NCBI RefSeq assembly: GCF_000517265.1
Contig: NZ_AYSJ01000014.1
Location: 100,431 to 141,162, forward strand
Origin: Photorhabdus khanii NC19
Lineage (GTDB): Bacteria > Pseudomonadota > Gammaproteobacteria > Enterobacterales > Enterobacteriaceae
Reading direction: 5' to 3'
Length of the DNA: 40,732 nucleotides
Of this stretch, positions 33,313 to 40,732 are shown piece after piece; within the stretch, counting starts at the first letter, position 1; each line of letters begins with the position of its first letter. The notes beneath the pieces are model-generated. The model made no database searches and was not told where the DNA came from. It was given only the letters and a program-made list of their open reading frames with translations. Both the position numbers and the translations under genes were made by a program.

Positions 33313-34914
33313 ATGTCTATTCAGTTTTTGACGTTTTCCAGATTGATATTGCTGTCCTGCATCGCTGCGGGTTTGTCAAGTTGTGCGGCAATCAACAAGG
33401 TCGATCATCAGGCGGATAATGAAATGGCGAATGCGACCAAAATTATTAAGGGATTGCGCAATAGTGCTGCTACCACCTCAGTGCATGTTCATCAATATGG
33501 TTATTGGGTATCAACCAAGGAGATCCCATCGAAGAGAGAAAGTGAAACGGTCTCCTGTAACTTAACCTTGCAGGAAGCGGAACCGATGACGTTGAGTGAA
33601 TTTGCCGGCAAGATCAAACGCATTTGCGGGGTACCGGTAGTGATCAGTGCGGATGCGCGGCTTGCCGCGTATCCCGGCTCGTCATCGGGTGAAAAGGGAA
33701 GTGAGCGAGGGGTTGTGGTTGTCAATTCAGGTTCGCAACCCGTATCTGAAAGCGGTGAACCGGACGTGTTGAAAATCAATGTGAATTGGCATGGATCTCT
33801 GGCGGGTTTGCTCGATTCAGTCATTTTATCATCAGGGTTGCATTGGAAAGTACATAATGGCGCAGTGCATATTTTCAAAACAGAGACGCGGGTGTTTCAG
33901 ATATATGCATTGCCGGGCACGGATGCATTGTCTTCCAGCGTGACCGCGACGACCAGTGCGACGTTCGGCGGTGGTGCGGGTGGGGGCGATAGCGGTAACA
34001 GCGGCAGTACGCAAACCCTTGCCACTTCTTTGACACGTTCGGTGATGGATGAGATCCAGAAAACGGTGTCAGGGATGCTGACGCCGGGAGAAGGTAAGTT
34101 AACTTTGTCGATGGCGACGGCATCATTGGCGGTAACCGACTCCCCTGAAATACTCGACAGAGTTAAGGATTATATTGATCAGCAGAATAAATTGCTGACT
34201 ACGCAGGTGGTGCTTAATGTCAAGATCCTTAATCTGACGTTCGATCGGGATGATCAGTATGGCGTCGATTGGTCGTTGGCTTATAAAAGCGCTCATATAG
34301 GATTGGCTGATAAGAACTCGACTGCTATTGATGAGGGAGGTATCAATACCAATATCCACATTCTCAAAGGACCATTCAGTGACAGCGCTTTGCTGATTAA
34401 GGCGTTATCGGCGCAGGGCAAAGTCTCCATAGTGACGCAACCCTCGGTTACCACATTGAATTTGCAGGCGGTACCGATGCAGGTGGCAACTCAGACCGGG
34501 TATGTTTCATCAATTTCTAACACCTTGACGCCACAAGTCGGTACTTCGGTGGGGATTGAACCCGCGACAGTGACGACCGGTTTTAATATGTTGATGCTGC
34601 CTTATGCCATGGCTGATAAGCAAATATTGTTGCAATACAACATTAGCTTAAGTGATTTGAAGAAGCTGGCGAAATTTGGCAAGGAAGAGACCGGTCAGGT
34701 GCAATTGCCGACGATAGATTTACGTGCGTTCAGCCAGAAAGTGCGGTTGCACTCAGGTGAAACTCTGGTGTTGTCAGGGTTTGAGCAACAATCAGATACC
34801 AGTGAACGCAGTGGCTTGGGCAGCCCAGATAATCAGGTTCTGGGAGGGAGTCGTGAGGGTAAAACAAATCATAATGTGATCGTGGTCATGATTACCCCTA
34901 TAGTGGTAGATTGA
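33313..34914 (+). CDS. pilN: PilN outer-membrane secretin lipoprotein
   Basis: This 533-residue lipoprotein secretin forms the outer-membrane channel for the pilus. The signal peptide ends in a lipobox (LSSC, C24). N-domains with STN-type folds (AEPMTLSEFAGKIKRICGVPVVIS; LAGLLDSVILSSGLHWKVHNGAVHIF) are followed by a glycine-rich linker (FGGGAGGGDSGNSG). The secretin core runs to the C-terminus (VSIVTQPSVTTLNLQAVPMQVATQTGYVSS, SGETLVLSGFEQ, NVIVVMITPIVVD). It has the usual size for PilN. It begins five bases after the TcpQ-like gene. Confidence 0.9.
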   Translation: MSIQFLTFSRLILLSCIAAGLSSCAAINKVDHQADNEMANATKIIKGLRNSAATTSVHVHQYGYWVSTKEIPSKRESETVSCNLTLQEAEPMTLSEFAGKIKRICGVPVVISADARLAAYPGSSSGEKGSERGVVVVNSGSQPVSESGEPDVLKINVNWHGSLAGLLDSVILSSGLHWKVHNGAVHIFKTETRVFQIYALPGTDALSSSVTATTSATFGGGAGGGDSGNSGSTQTLATSLTRSVMDEIQKTVSGMLTPGEGKLTLSMATASLAVTDSPEILDRVKDYIDQQNKLLTTQVVLNVKILNLTFDRDDQYGVDWSLAYKSAHIGLADKNSTAIDEGGINTNIHILKGPFSDSALLIKALSAQGKVSIVTQPSVTTLNLQAVPMQVATQTGYVSSISNTLTPQVGTSVGIEPATVTTGFNMLMLPYAMADKQILLQYNISLSDLKKLAKFGKEETGQVQLPTIDLRAFSQKVRLHSGETLVLSGFEQQSDTSERSGLGSPDNQVLGGSREGKTNHNVIVVMITPIVVD

Positions 34915-34917
34915 AAG

Positions 34918-36219
34918 ATGATCCGGACCGGGACAGACGTGGAGCACGTCATGCAAATCAAGCTATATGGTAAAACGCTGGTGGCTGGCATCATCTGGCG
35001 ACCACCAGTAACTGCGTTGGCGCGTTCTAACATGCGCAGAAATGGGATTGCGGCGGGGTTTACCCTGGCTGTCCGGCATCGTGTCGGGCAAGGTATTCAG
35101 ATCGGCTACGTACCAAAGGAGGCAGGGGCGCCGGGTGATTATTCATTGGCCGCTACCCTTGCCAAAGCGGTAGATAAACCTAACTGGATCGGCGCGTTTC
35201 GTTTGCCTGATGGGCATTATGCGTTAGTCGCGGTACATCAGGGTGCAATCATGGCTGGACGTGACTTGATCGGCGTCCGTGAAGAGATCGAGGCGAAGTT
35301 GCGTGATACGGTACAACTGGTAGAGGGAGCCAACGGGGTATGGAATGCAATTTATGCGCCGAAGGAGTTTGAATCGTTGTGGCCGGAGATGCCATTGGCG
35401 CAGTTATTGTCGAAATCTGCATTGAAAAAATCTGTCGGTCAGCTGGAAAGCTTAACGGGTGAAATGTCGAAGCATCAAATTAAGCTCTTTGGCATGAGCG
35501 CGGGTTTGGCGATTTTGCTGGCCGGTGGTTGGTGGGGGTGGCACACCTATAAGCAGAATACGGTATTGATCACACCGGATTTATCCAATGAAGTTGTAGA
35601 AATTCCACCGCCGCATCCGTGGCTTGCACAACCGCAAATAGCATGGCAATTCGCCGCATGGAACCGAGCGTTAGCCAGGATCCCTTTGTCCCTTGCGGGT
35701 TGGCAAATTGACGCCATTCTTCTGGATGCTGATACGATTTCTGTGAGCTACCAGCGTCATGAAGGAATGCCGATCAATATTTTTCAGGTTGCTGCTATCA
35801 ATATATTCCAGTCTGGCCCTGTGATTTCCAATGGCGGAGAGCAGGCACAGGTATTGATACCGTTCAGTCAGCAGAATGAGGATCTGCCGGAAGGCCACGA
35901 CGACCTATTGCTGTCGTCAGATCAGGCGCTGATTGAGTTAACGTCTTATTTCCAGGCGCTGGATTTGCCGCCTCCGGTCTTAACTGAGAGCGCCTCTGTT
36001 ATTCCGCCACCCCCGCCTCCTGCGGCAGAAGGGGAGACTCGCGTGTGGGCGAACCCTGATTGGCAGACTTATAGCTGGACGCTTTCTTCTCAATTACCGC
36101 CAGATGCCTTGTTTTCAGGTAAGCCGCTCCCTGGGTTGAGGGTCACCAGCGCCAGAGTTGTGTTATCTGACGGTTTCCCTCAGTGGGAGCTTAGTGGAGT
36201 TTTCTATGCAAAAAATTAG
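34918..36219 (+). CDS. pilO: PilO pilus-assembly protein
   Basis: This is a 433-residue PilO-type protein of type IVb pili. An N-terminal cytoplasmic domain (KTLVAGIIWRPPVTALARSNMRRNGIAAGFTLAVRHRVGQGIQIGYV, then IGAFRLPDGHYALVAVHQGAIMAGRDLIG) precedes a single membrane span near residue 195 (LFGMSAGLAILLAGGWWGWH) and a periplasmic region. An alternative start at 34951 (MQIKLYGK) has a GGAG site six bases upstream and may be the true one, removing 11 residues. It connects the ATPase side with the periplasmic machinery. The end overlaps pilP by 14 bases. Confidence 0.82.
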   Translation: MIRTGTDVEHVMQIKLYGKTLVAGIIWRPPVTALARSNMRRNGIAAGFTLAVRHRVGQGIQIGYVPKEAGAPGDYSLAATLAKAVDKPNWIGAFRLPDGHYALVAVHQGAIMAGRDLIGVREEIEAKLRDTVQLVEGANGVWNAIYAPKEFESLWPEMPLAQLLSKSALKKSVGQLESLTGEMSKHQIKLFGMSAGLAILLAGGWWGWHTYKQNTVLITPDLSNEVVEIPPPHPWLAQPQIAWQFAAWNRALARIPLSLAGWQIDAILLDADTISVSYQRHEGMPINIFQVAAINIFQSGPVISNGGEQAQVLIPFSQQNEDLPEGHDDLLLSSDQALIELTSYFQALDLPPPVLTESASVIPPPPPPAAEGETRVWANPDWQTYSWTLSSQLPPDALFSGKPLPGLRVTSARVVLSDGFPQWELSGVFYAKN

Positions 36220-36745
36220 TCAGTTTATAATCAGTGTATTGGTGGTGTCGGTATTTTCTCTGGCATATGCACAAACATCACCTGCTGAGATCCCGGCGGT
36301 TCAGGCAAAGCCTGTGGCGCAGAAACCGGCATTGCCGGCGGCAACGACTGACAATGTTGCTGAACAATTGGCAAAGTTACAGACCGAGGTGATGTTACTT
36401 AAAGCTGAAACCGCCAGAGCAAATGCGCAGGCTGAACTCGATAAAATTTCCAGCGTCGTGAATAAAAGTGGCGCGATTAATAATGATCTGCCTTTAGTTA
36501 AGTCAATCTTTGGGCGCAACGGTGCGCTGATTGCCACGCTGCGGTTTCGTTCGGGTGGCATCATGGATGTGAAAGCCGGTGATCAGTTGCCGAATGGTTA
36601 TAAAGTGGTGCGCATTAATAACGGTGTGGTCACTTTTACCAAACAGGGACGATTCTATGATGTGGGATTGACTGCGACTAACGATGCATCGTTATTGGAT
36701 AGCCTGGATTTAATGGTTGCACCGCCGTTGCCGTTAAGTCGTTAA
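36206..36745 (+). CDS. pilP: PilP pilus-assembly protein
   Basis: The start at 36206 (MQKISQFIISVLVVSVFSLAYA) has GGAG upstream and overlaps the end of pilO. The 179-residue exported protein has a signal peptide, an Ala/Pro-rich linker, a coiled-coil (NVAEQLAKLQTEVMLLKAETARANAQAELDKI) and a C-terminal beta domain (LPLVKSIFGRNGALIATLRFRSGGIMDVKAGDQLPNGYKVVRINNGVVTF) typical of PilP of R64-like systems. It links the inner platform to the secretin. Confidence 0.83.
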   Translation: MQKISQFIISVLVVSVFSLAYAQTSPAEIPAVQAKPVAQKPALPAATTDNVAEQLAKLQTEVMLLKAETARANAQAELDKISSVVNKSGAINNDLPLVKSIFGRNGALIATLRFRSGGIMDVKAGDQLPNGYKVVRINNGVVTFTKQGRFYDVGLTATNDASLLDSLDLMVAPPLPLSR

Positions 36746-36767
36746 TTGCTGATAAGTGGACATTCCT

Positions 36768-38330
36768 ATGGTAATAACAAGTTCCGATCTGCTGTGTATG
36801 GTCAGGCAGGGGGCAAAAGTGTTATCTGCCCTGAGCGGCGCACTTGAAATAGAGTTGGCGAACCGCAGTTTGATATGTCTTATTGAGTTACCCCAGCAAA
36901 AGGGGCACTGCGTGCTTGCTGTATCCGCTTCTCACCGGCTCGATCCCCATGTATTGGCCTATGAGGAAACGGTTAAAAGACACGGTTTCATTTATCAGAT
37001 TGTCACCTGTGGAATGGGGAACATATTGGAGTTGTACCGTCTCAGCAAGAGCCATCATCATCGTCATGGGCTGGGAGGCACAGAATCCGATGTTCAGCGT
37101 TATATCACTCGCTTAATCGGAGAAGCCACGCAGGAGCGAGCGTCGGATTTACATATTGTCGCCCGGCATAATTATTGTGAGATCCGTTGCCGTATTGATG
37201 GTTATTTGCGGCCTGTTGAGCAGTTGCGTCCCGAAGAAGGATTACGACTGTGCGCGACGATTTACCAAAGTATGTGCGACGTGGCAGAGCCGACTTTTAA
37301 GCCGATGCAGGCACAGCGTGCGCGAATGAAGGATGAATTTCTTACCGAATGCGGGCTTTCCGGGGCGCGGATTAATACCCGCCCGCTTGATCGTGGCATG
37401 TTAATGGTACTGAGGTTGTTGTATGCGGATAGTCCCGGTACGGTGTGCACCCTGAGTGATCTTGGCTATTTGCCGGAACAGTGTCAGATATTGGAAGAGT
37501 TGATGGACCATCGGGCCGGGGTTGTCCTGTTGTCCGGCGCGACCGGTAGCGGCAAGAGCACTACCCTGAAAGTTGTGATGCAGAAGCTGATAGCGGAACA
37601 AGCGGGTATTCATTTGCTCACGCTTGAAGATCCACCTGAATATGAGATTGAAGGCGCTAATCAGTCGCCGATAACCGGCGATCGTGGCGATAGCGTGGTT
37701 GTTGAACAAGAATGGGCAATGGCAATCGCTGATGCTATGCGGCTCGATCCTGATGTCATTATGGTCGGCGAGATACGTGATGCGGTTACCGCAAAGATGA
37801 CGTTCCGTGCCGCAATGACGGGCCATCTCATTTGGACCACGATACATGCAAACGATGCTTTAGCGATCCTGCCCCGTTTGCAGGATGAGGCGGTAATGGA
37901 ATCACTGTTGATGGATCCGCGGTTGGTGATTGGTTTAGTCAGTCAATCGTTGGTTCAAGTGTTATGTCCCCGTTGCAAAGTTCCCTTGCAAGGGCATGAG
38001 CAGGAAATTTCCGGGCGTCTGTTAAAACGGTTGAATCTTTATTGCCAGCCGGAATCGGTTTGTTTGCAGGGAGAAGGCTGTGATTATTGCAAGCAGAGCG
38101 GCATCGTGGGCCGAACGGTAGTCGCTGAAGTGGTACGTACATCTCCGGGCTTAATGCAAGCTTATCGAACTGGTCATCATCACGGGGCAACTCGGTATTG
38201 GATGACGGAAATGGGCGGATTAAGCAAGATCGATGCACTTATTCACAAAATAAATGACGGAATCATCGATCCCCGAGCTGGAGAACGCGTCATGGGGCCG
38301 ATTATCCCCACGATCCATCAAATAGAGTAA
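36768..38330 (+). CDS. pilQ: PilQ assembly ATPase (GspE/T2SE type)
   Basis: This 520-residue secretion ATPase powers pilin polymerisation. The start at 36768 (MVITSSDLLCM) follows an AAGTGGA site at seven bases; a GTG at 36756 is less likely. Motifs include ERASDLHIVA, Walker A GATGSGKST at about 258-266, an Asp box, Walker B MVGEIRDAVTAKMTFRAAMTGH and a His box (WTTIHANDALAILPRL). A C-terminal tetracysteine zinc motif (CPRCKVPL...CDYCKQSG) marks it as an assembly rather than retraction ATPase. All catalytic motifs are kept. Confidence 0.93.
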   Translation: MVITSSDLLCMVRQGAKVLSALSGALEIELANRSLICLIELPQQKGHCVLAVSASHRLDPHVLAYEETVKRHGFIYQIVTCGMGNILELYRLSKSHHHRHGLGGTESDVQRYITRLIGEATQERASDLHIVARHNYCEIRCRIDGYLRPVEQLRPEEGLRLCATIYQSMCDVAEPTFKPMQAQRARMKDEFLTECGLSGARINTRPLDRGMLMVLRLLYADSPGTVCTLSDLGYLPEQCQILEELMDHRAGVVLLSGATGSGKSTTLKVVMQKLIAEQAGIHLLTLEDPPEYEIEGANQSPITGDRGDSVVVEQEWAMAIADAMRLDPDVIMVGEIRDAVTAKMTFRAAMTGHLIWTTIHANDALAILPRLQDEAVMESLLMDPRLVIGLVSQSLVQVLCPRCKVPLQGHEQEISGRLLKRLNLYCQPESVCLQGEGCDYCKQSGIVGRTVVAEVVRTSPGLMQAYRTGHHHGATRYWMTEMGGLSKIDALIHKINDGIIDPRAGERVMGPIIPTIHQIE

Positions 38331-38336
38331 AACACC

Positions 38337-39434
38337 ATGTTCCTGACCGATTTTATTGAAAGACTGAACTATCGAATGGCGAAGATACAGTTCGGTAAGA
38401 AAGCGCGGATTCGTTTCTATGGGCATCTTATTATGATGCTGGAAAATCGTGTCATGCTGATTGATGCATTACGCGAAATGTATCATGTCGCCAGTAATGA
38501 AGGCCAAAAACCCAACGGTGGTTATGCGTTGGTCTTGAGTCGTTGCTATGAATCGGTGAGTCAGGGCAGCACTTTGGCAGAGAGTTTGCAGCAATGGATT
38601 GGTCCTAATGAAGTCGCGGTGATTGCTGCGGGTGAGCGCTCCGGCGACATACATAGCGCTTTCATGGATGCGATCGCCATGATTGAAGCGGGTAGCAAGA
38701 TCCGCAATGCGGTTGTCGGTGCCTCTATTTATCCGGCGGTACTGATTGGGATGATATGCGTCTTGTTGCACATTGTGGCGGGGAGTCTGGTTCCCAAACT
38801 GGCGGCGGTTTCTAAGCCGGAAACCTGGGATGGCGCGGCTTATACCCTTTATGTGATGGGAACATTTGTTAATGACTATGGGCTGTATTCGCTGATATTC
38901 CTGGTGATATTGATCGTTCTGTTGTCATTATCATTGCCTTTTCTGGGCGGGCGGTTGCGAACGGTGCTTGACCGGTTTCCGCCGTGGTCACTGTACAGAA
39001 CCATTCATGGCAGCATGTTCATACTGAATGTCTCGTTGCTGATCCGCTCAGGGATGATGTTGCAATCGGCGCTGGAATTGCTGTTGGAACAGGCGGGTTC
39101 GCGTTGGTTGTATGTGCGTATCGCTGCTACGCTCGAACACATTTCAATGGGGGCTGGTTTTGGTGAGGCGCTGCGCGATACGGGTTATCGTTTTCCCGAT
39201 AGCGAGGCGATCAGTTATCTGAGGCTATTGTCACGATTGCAGGGTTTTGATCAGTCAATGGCGAAGTTTGCACGGCACTGGCTGGATGAAACGATAGTCA
39301 AAGTTCAGATAGTCACCCGCGGATTCCTGCTGGCTTCAATCCTGATGATTGGTGGCATGTTGATGCTGGTTGTTACGGCAGTATCTGGTATTGAAAATGC
39401 CATTGAACAGTCGTTATCTCTACCGTCTGCTTAA
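38337..39434 (+). CDS. pilR: PilR inner-membrane platform protein (GspF/T2SF type)
   Basis: This is a 365-residue polytopic protein with two T2SF repeats: RFYGHLIMMLENRVMLIDALREMY...GSTLAESLQQWIGPNEVAVIAAGERSGDI, and ILNVSLLIRSGMMLQSALELLLE...GAGFGEAL. Membrane segments follow each repeat (AVLIGMICVLLHIVAGSLV; LYSLIFLVILIVLLSLSLPFL; FLLASILMIGGMLMLVVTAVSG). It passes ATPase motion to the growing pilus. It starts six bases after the pilQ stop. Confidence 0.93.
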   Translation: MFLTDFIERLNYRMAKIQFGKKARIRFYGHLIMMLENRVMLIDALREMYHVASNEGQKPNGGYALVLSRCYESVSQGSTLAESLQQWIGPNEVAVIAAGERSGDIHSAFMDAIAMIEAGSKIRNAVVGASIYPAVLIGMICVLLHIVAGSLVPKLAAVSKPETWDGAAYTLYVMGTFVNDYGLYSLIFLVILIVLLSLSLPFLGGRLRTVLDRFPPWSLYRTIHGSMFILNVSLLIRSGMMLQSALELLLEQAGSRWLYVRIAATLEHISMGAGFGEALRDTGYRFPDSEAISYLRLLSRLQGFDQSMAKFARHWLDETIVKVQIVTRGFLLASILMIGGMLMLVVTAVSGIENAIEQSLSLPSA

Positions 39435-39445
39435 CGTTGAAATTA

Positions 39446-40564
39446 ATGATGAAAACCAGACAGGACATTGAAATTGGAACCCGTGAAATTCAGGGAGTGG
39501 ATGGTGTATATCGTGAGGAAATGTTGGATGAGCTGAGACAAGCTTGCGGGCCTGTTATCCTCCAGGCGCTTGATGATAAGAATGTGGTGGAAATCATTAT
39601 TAATCCTGATGGGAAACTGTGGATTGAATCGCATAACCAGAACATGAATGAAGCTCAATCCGATTTTCCGGCAGAGGCGGCAGCGCGGATTTTGCTGATT
39701 TCTGCTTCATTGCAAAAAGCGGATATGGGTACCGATGTGGGCCTGATTGAAGGTGAATTCCCGTTGGGCTGTGCCCGCATTGCCGGCGTACTGCCTCCGT
39801 TGGCCAATGCGCCTGCTATTGCCATTCGCAAACACTCTCCCGTTGTATTATCGCTGTCTGATTACCGGAAAAGCGGCATTATTAAGCCGATAGGCGCTGC
39901 TGCCATGCGGCGGACTTCCGGGCTGGCGATCCACAAACGCAGCTTTGAGCACCCGATTGAGGCAATTCGTGAAGCTGTGGTTATGCGCAAGAATATCTTG
40001 ATCGTTGGCGGTGCTGGTAGCGGGAAAACGACGCTGACAAATACTATTTTGCATGAGATTAGCCTGCAATGCCCGTGTGACCGTATCGTGGCGATTGAAG
40101 ATACGATGGAATTGCAGCTTAACAATGCTAACCGTGCACTGTTACGAACCAGTAAAGATGTGGATATGCGCCGCTTACTGCGAACGACGATGCGTTTGCG
40201 TCCGGACCGTATCGTGGTAGGAGAGATCCGCGGTGGTGAAGCTTATACTTTGCTCAAAAGTTGGAACTCCGGGCACCCTGGTGGGGTAACGACGATGCAT
40301 GCCAATTCATCTGAGGAGGGGTTGCAAAAATTGGCGCATTACATTTATGAAGATGAGGCGGCGCAGGGGTTTACTCCTGAGACGATCGGTTGGATGATCG
40401 CCAGAAGCGTGAATTTGGTGGTAGTGATAGAAAAGATTGTGACGGATCCGGGGCGAATGGTGACGGAAATCTGCGAAGTTACTGGGTTTATGAATGATCG
40501 TTACAATATGAATGTCTTGTGCTTGCAGAGTAATGGTTATTGTGAATTCAGACCACGTATTTAG
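39446..40564 (+). CDS. trbB: TrbB/VirB11-type ATPase, last gene of the pil operon
   Basis: This is a second ATPase, about 372 residues, of the VirB11/TrbB branch rather than the PilQ branch. The N-terminal domain has NVVEIIINPDGKLWIESHNQNM. Then come Walker A GGAGSGKTT at about 188-196, VAIEDTMELQL, Walker B RLRPDRIVVGEIRGGEAYTLLKSWNSGHPGGVTTMHANS, and a C-terminal block ending EICEVTGFMNDRYN. It lacks the PilQ cysteine motif. The start is uncertain among ATGs at 39446 and 39449 and a TTG at 39437. In conjugative systems TrbB drives mating-pilus biogenesis; here, directly after pilR, it may work as a retraction or second pilus motor, or be the first gene of a conjugation module outside the window. 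Confidence 0.8.
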   Translation: MMKTRQDIEIGTREIQGVDGVYREEMLDELRQACGPVILQALDDKNVVEIIINPDGKLWIESHNQNMNEAQSDFPAEAAARILLISASLQKADMGTDVGLIEGEFPLGCARIAGVLPPLANAPAIAIRKHSPVVLSLSDYRKSGIIKPIGAAAMRRTSGLAIHKRSFEHPIEAIREAVVMRKNILIVGGAGSGKTTLTNTILHEISLQCPCDRIVAIEDTMELQLNNANRALLRTSKDVDMRRLLRTTMRLRPDRIVVGEIRGGEAYTLLKSWNSGHPGGVTTMHANSSEEGLQKLAHYIYEDEAAQGFTPETIGWMIARSVNLVVVIEKIVTDPGRMVTEICEVTGFMNDRYNMNVLCLQSNGYCEFRPRI

Positions 40565-40704
40565 GTTTGGTGTGATATTACGAATAATTCTGGAGGTTAT
40601 TATGTAAGGCATTCATTTGATTGTTCAAAGCACAGTTTTAAATAAAAAGTTTTTAATTTTTTAAAAGGAGATTTATTTTACATTTGGGATATTTGTTTTA
40701 CGCT

Positions 40705-40732
40705 TTAATGGGTTAATGGGTTAATGGGTTAA
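40705..40732. repeat. Tandem TTAATGGG octamer at the window end
   Basis: Three exact copies of TTAATGGG (40705-40728) plus a partial fourth run into the end of the window, so the full array length is unknown. A unit of eight is not a multiple of three and each unit carries an ATG. Copy-number change could alter promoter spacing or the reading frame of a gene beyond the edge. Confidence 0.8.

Noticed and set aside
1-40732. CRISPR arrays, tRNA and rRNA genes
   Set aside because: No regularly spaced direct repeats or recognisable tRNA/rRNA sequences were seen on reading; a covariance-model scan would be needed to exclude small RNAs.

Overview
The window looks like a chromosomal accessory region of an insect-associated member of the Morganellaceae, most probably Photorhabdus, less likely Xenorhabdus. 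That inference rests on a complete Photorhabdus virulence cassette (PVC), the type of extracellular contractile injection system found in these bacteria, together with decayed insertion sequences of IS630, IS4 and ISAs1 type. The species cannot be fixed from the sequence alone.

Layout. Positions 1-3400 are an insertion-sequence graveyard: the 3' part of an ISAs1-type transposase, a small orphan gene, a chimeric IS4-transposase/serine-recombinase ORF, a broken effector-like gene and an internally deleted IS630 transposase. Positions 3400-7335 (minus strand, very AT-rich) hold the PVC payload zone. It has a 266-residue unknown protein, a possible ADP-ribosyltransferase, a decayed paralogue of the 266-residue protein and an HExxH metallopeptidase-like protein. 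Most carry hydrophilic low-complexity N-termini like the leaders of PVC cargo. Positions 7501-26584 (minus strand) are the full 16-gene pvc1-pvc16 structural operon in canonical order: tube, three sheaths, second tube protein, small Pvc6, LysM-type hub, VgrG-like spike, gp25-like wedge, PAAR-like tip, two large baseplate proteins, fibre, tape measure, AAA+ ATPase and cap.

A 669-base AT-rich intergenic region separates pvc1 from a divergent gene for a secreted protein with a C-terminal Hint (hedgehog/intein) domain, which ends at a clear intrinsic terminator. On its minus strand, in the presumed pvc leader, lies a close match to the RfaH-recruiting ops element. This suggests that the roughly 19-kb operon and its cargo are expressed by processive antitermination.

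Positions 29611-40564 (plus strand, higher GC) encode a type IVb pilus operon of the R64 thin-pilus kind in the order pilS, pilU, pilV, pilM, TcpQ-like pilL, pilN, pilO, pilP, pilQ, pilR. It ends with a second, TrbB/VirB11-type ATPase. PilS and PilV are processed by PilU, pushed out by PilQ on the PilR/PilO/PilP platform, and exit through the PilN secretin. The TrbB-like ATPase may act in retraction or be a remnant of a conjugation module. The window ends in a 1-edge-truncated array of an 8-bp repeat.

Functionally, the window pairs a secreted nanosyringe with its cargo next to a surface pilus operon. The cargo end shows repeated degradation (two apparent single-base homopolymer slips, a nonsense codon, an IS insertion), as expected of a fast-evolving effector locus.
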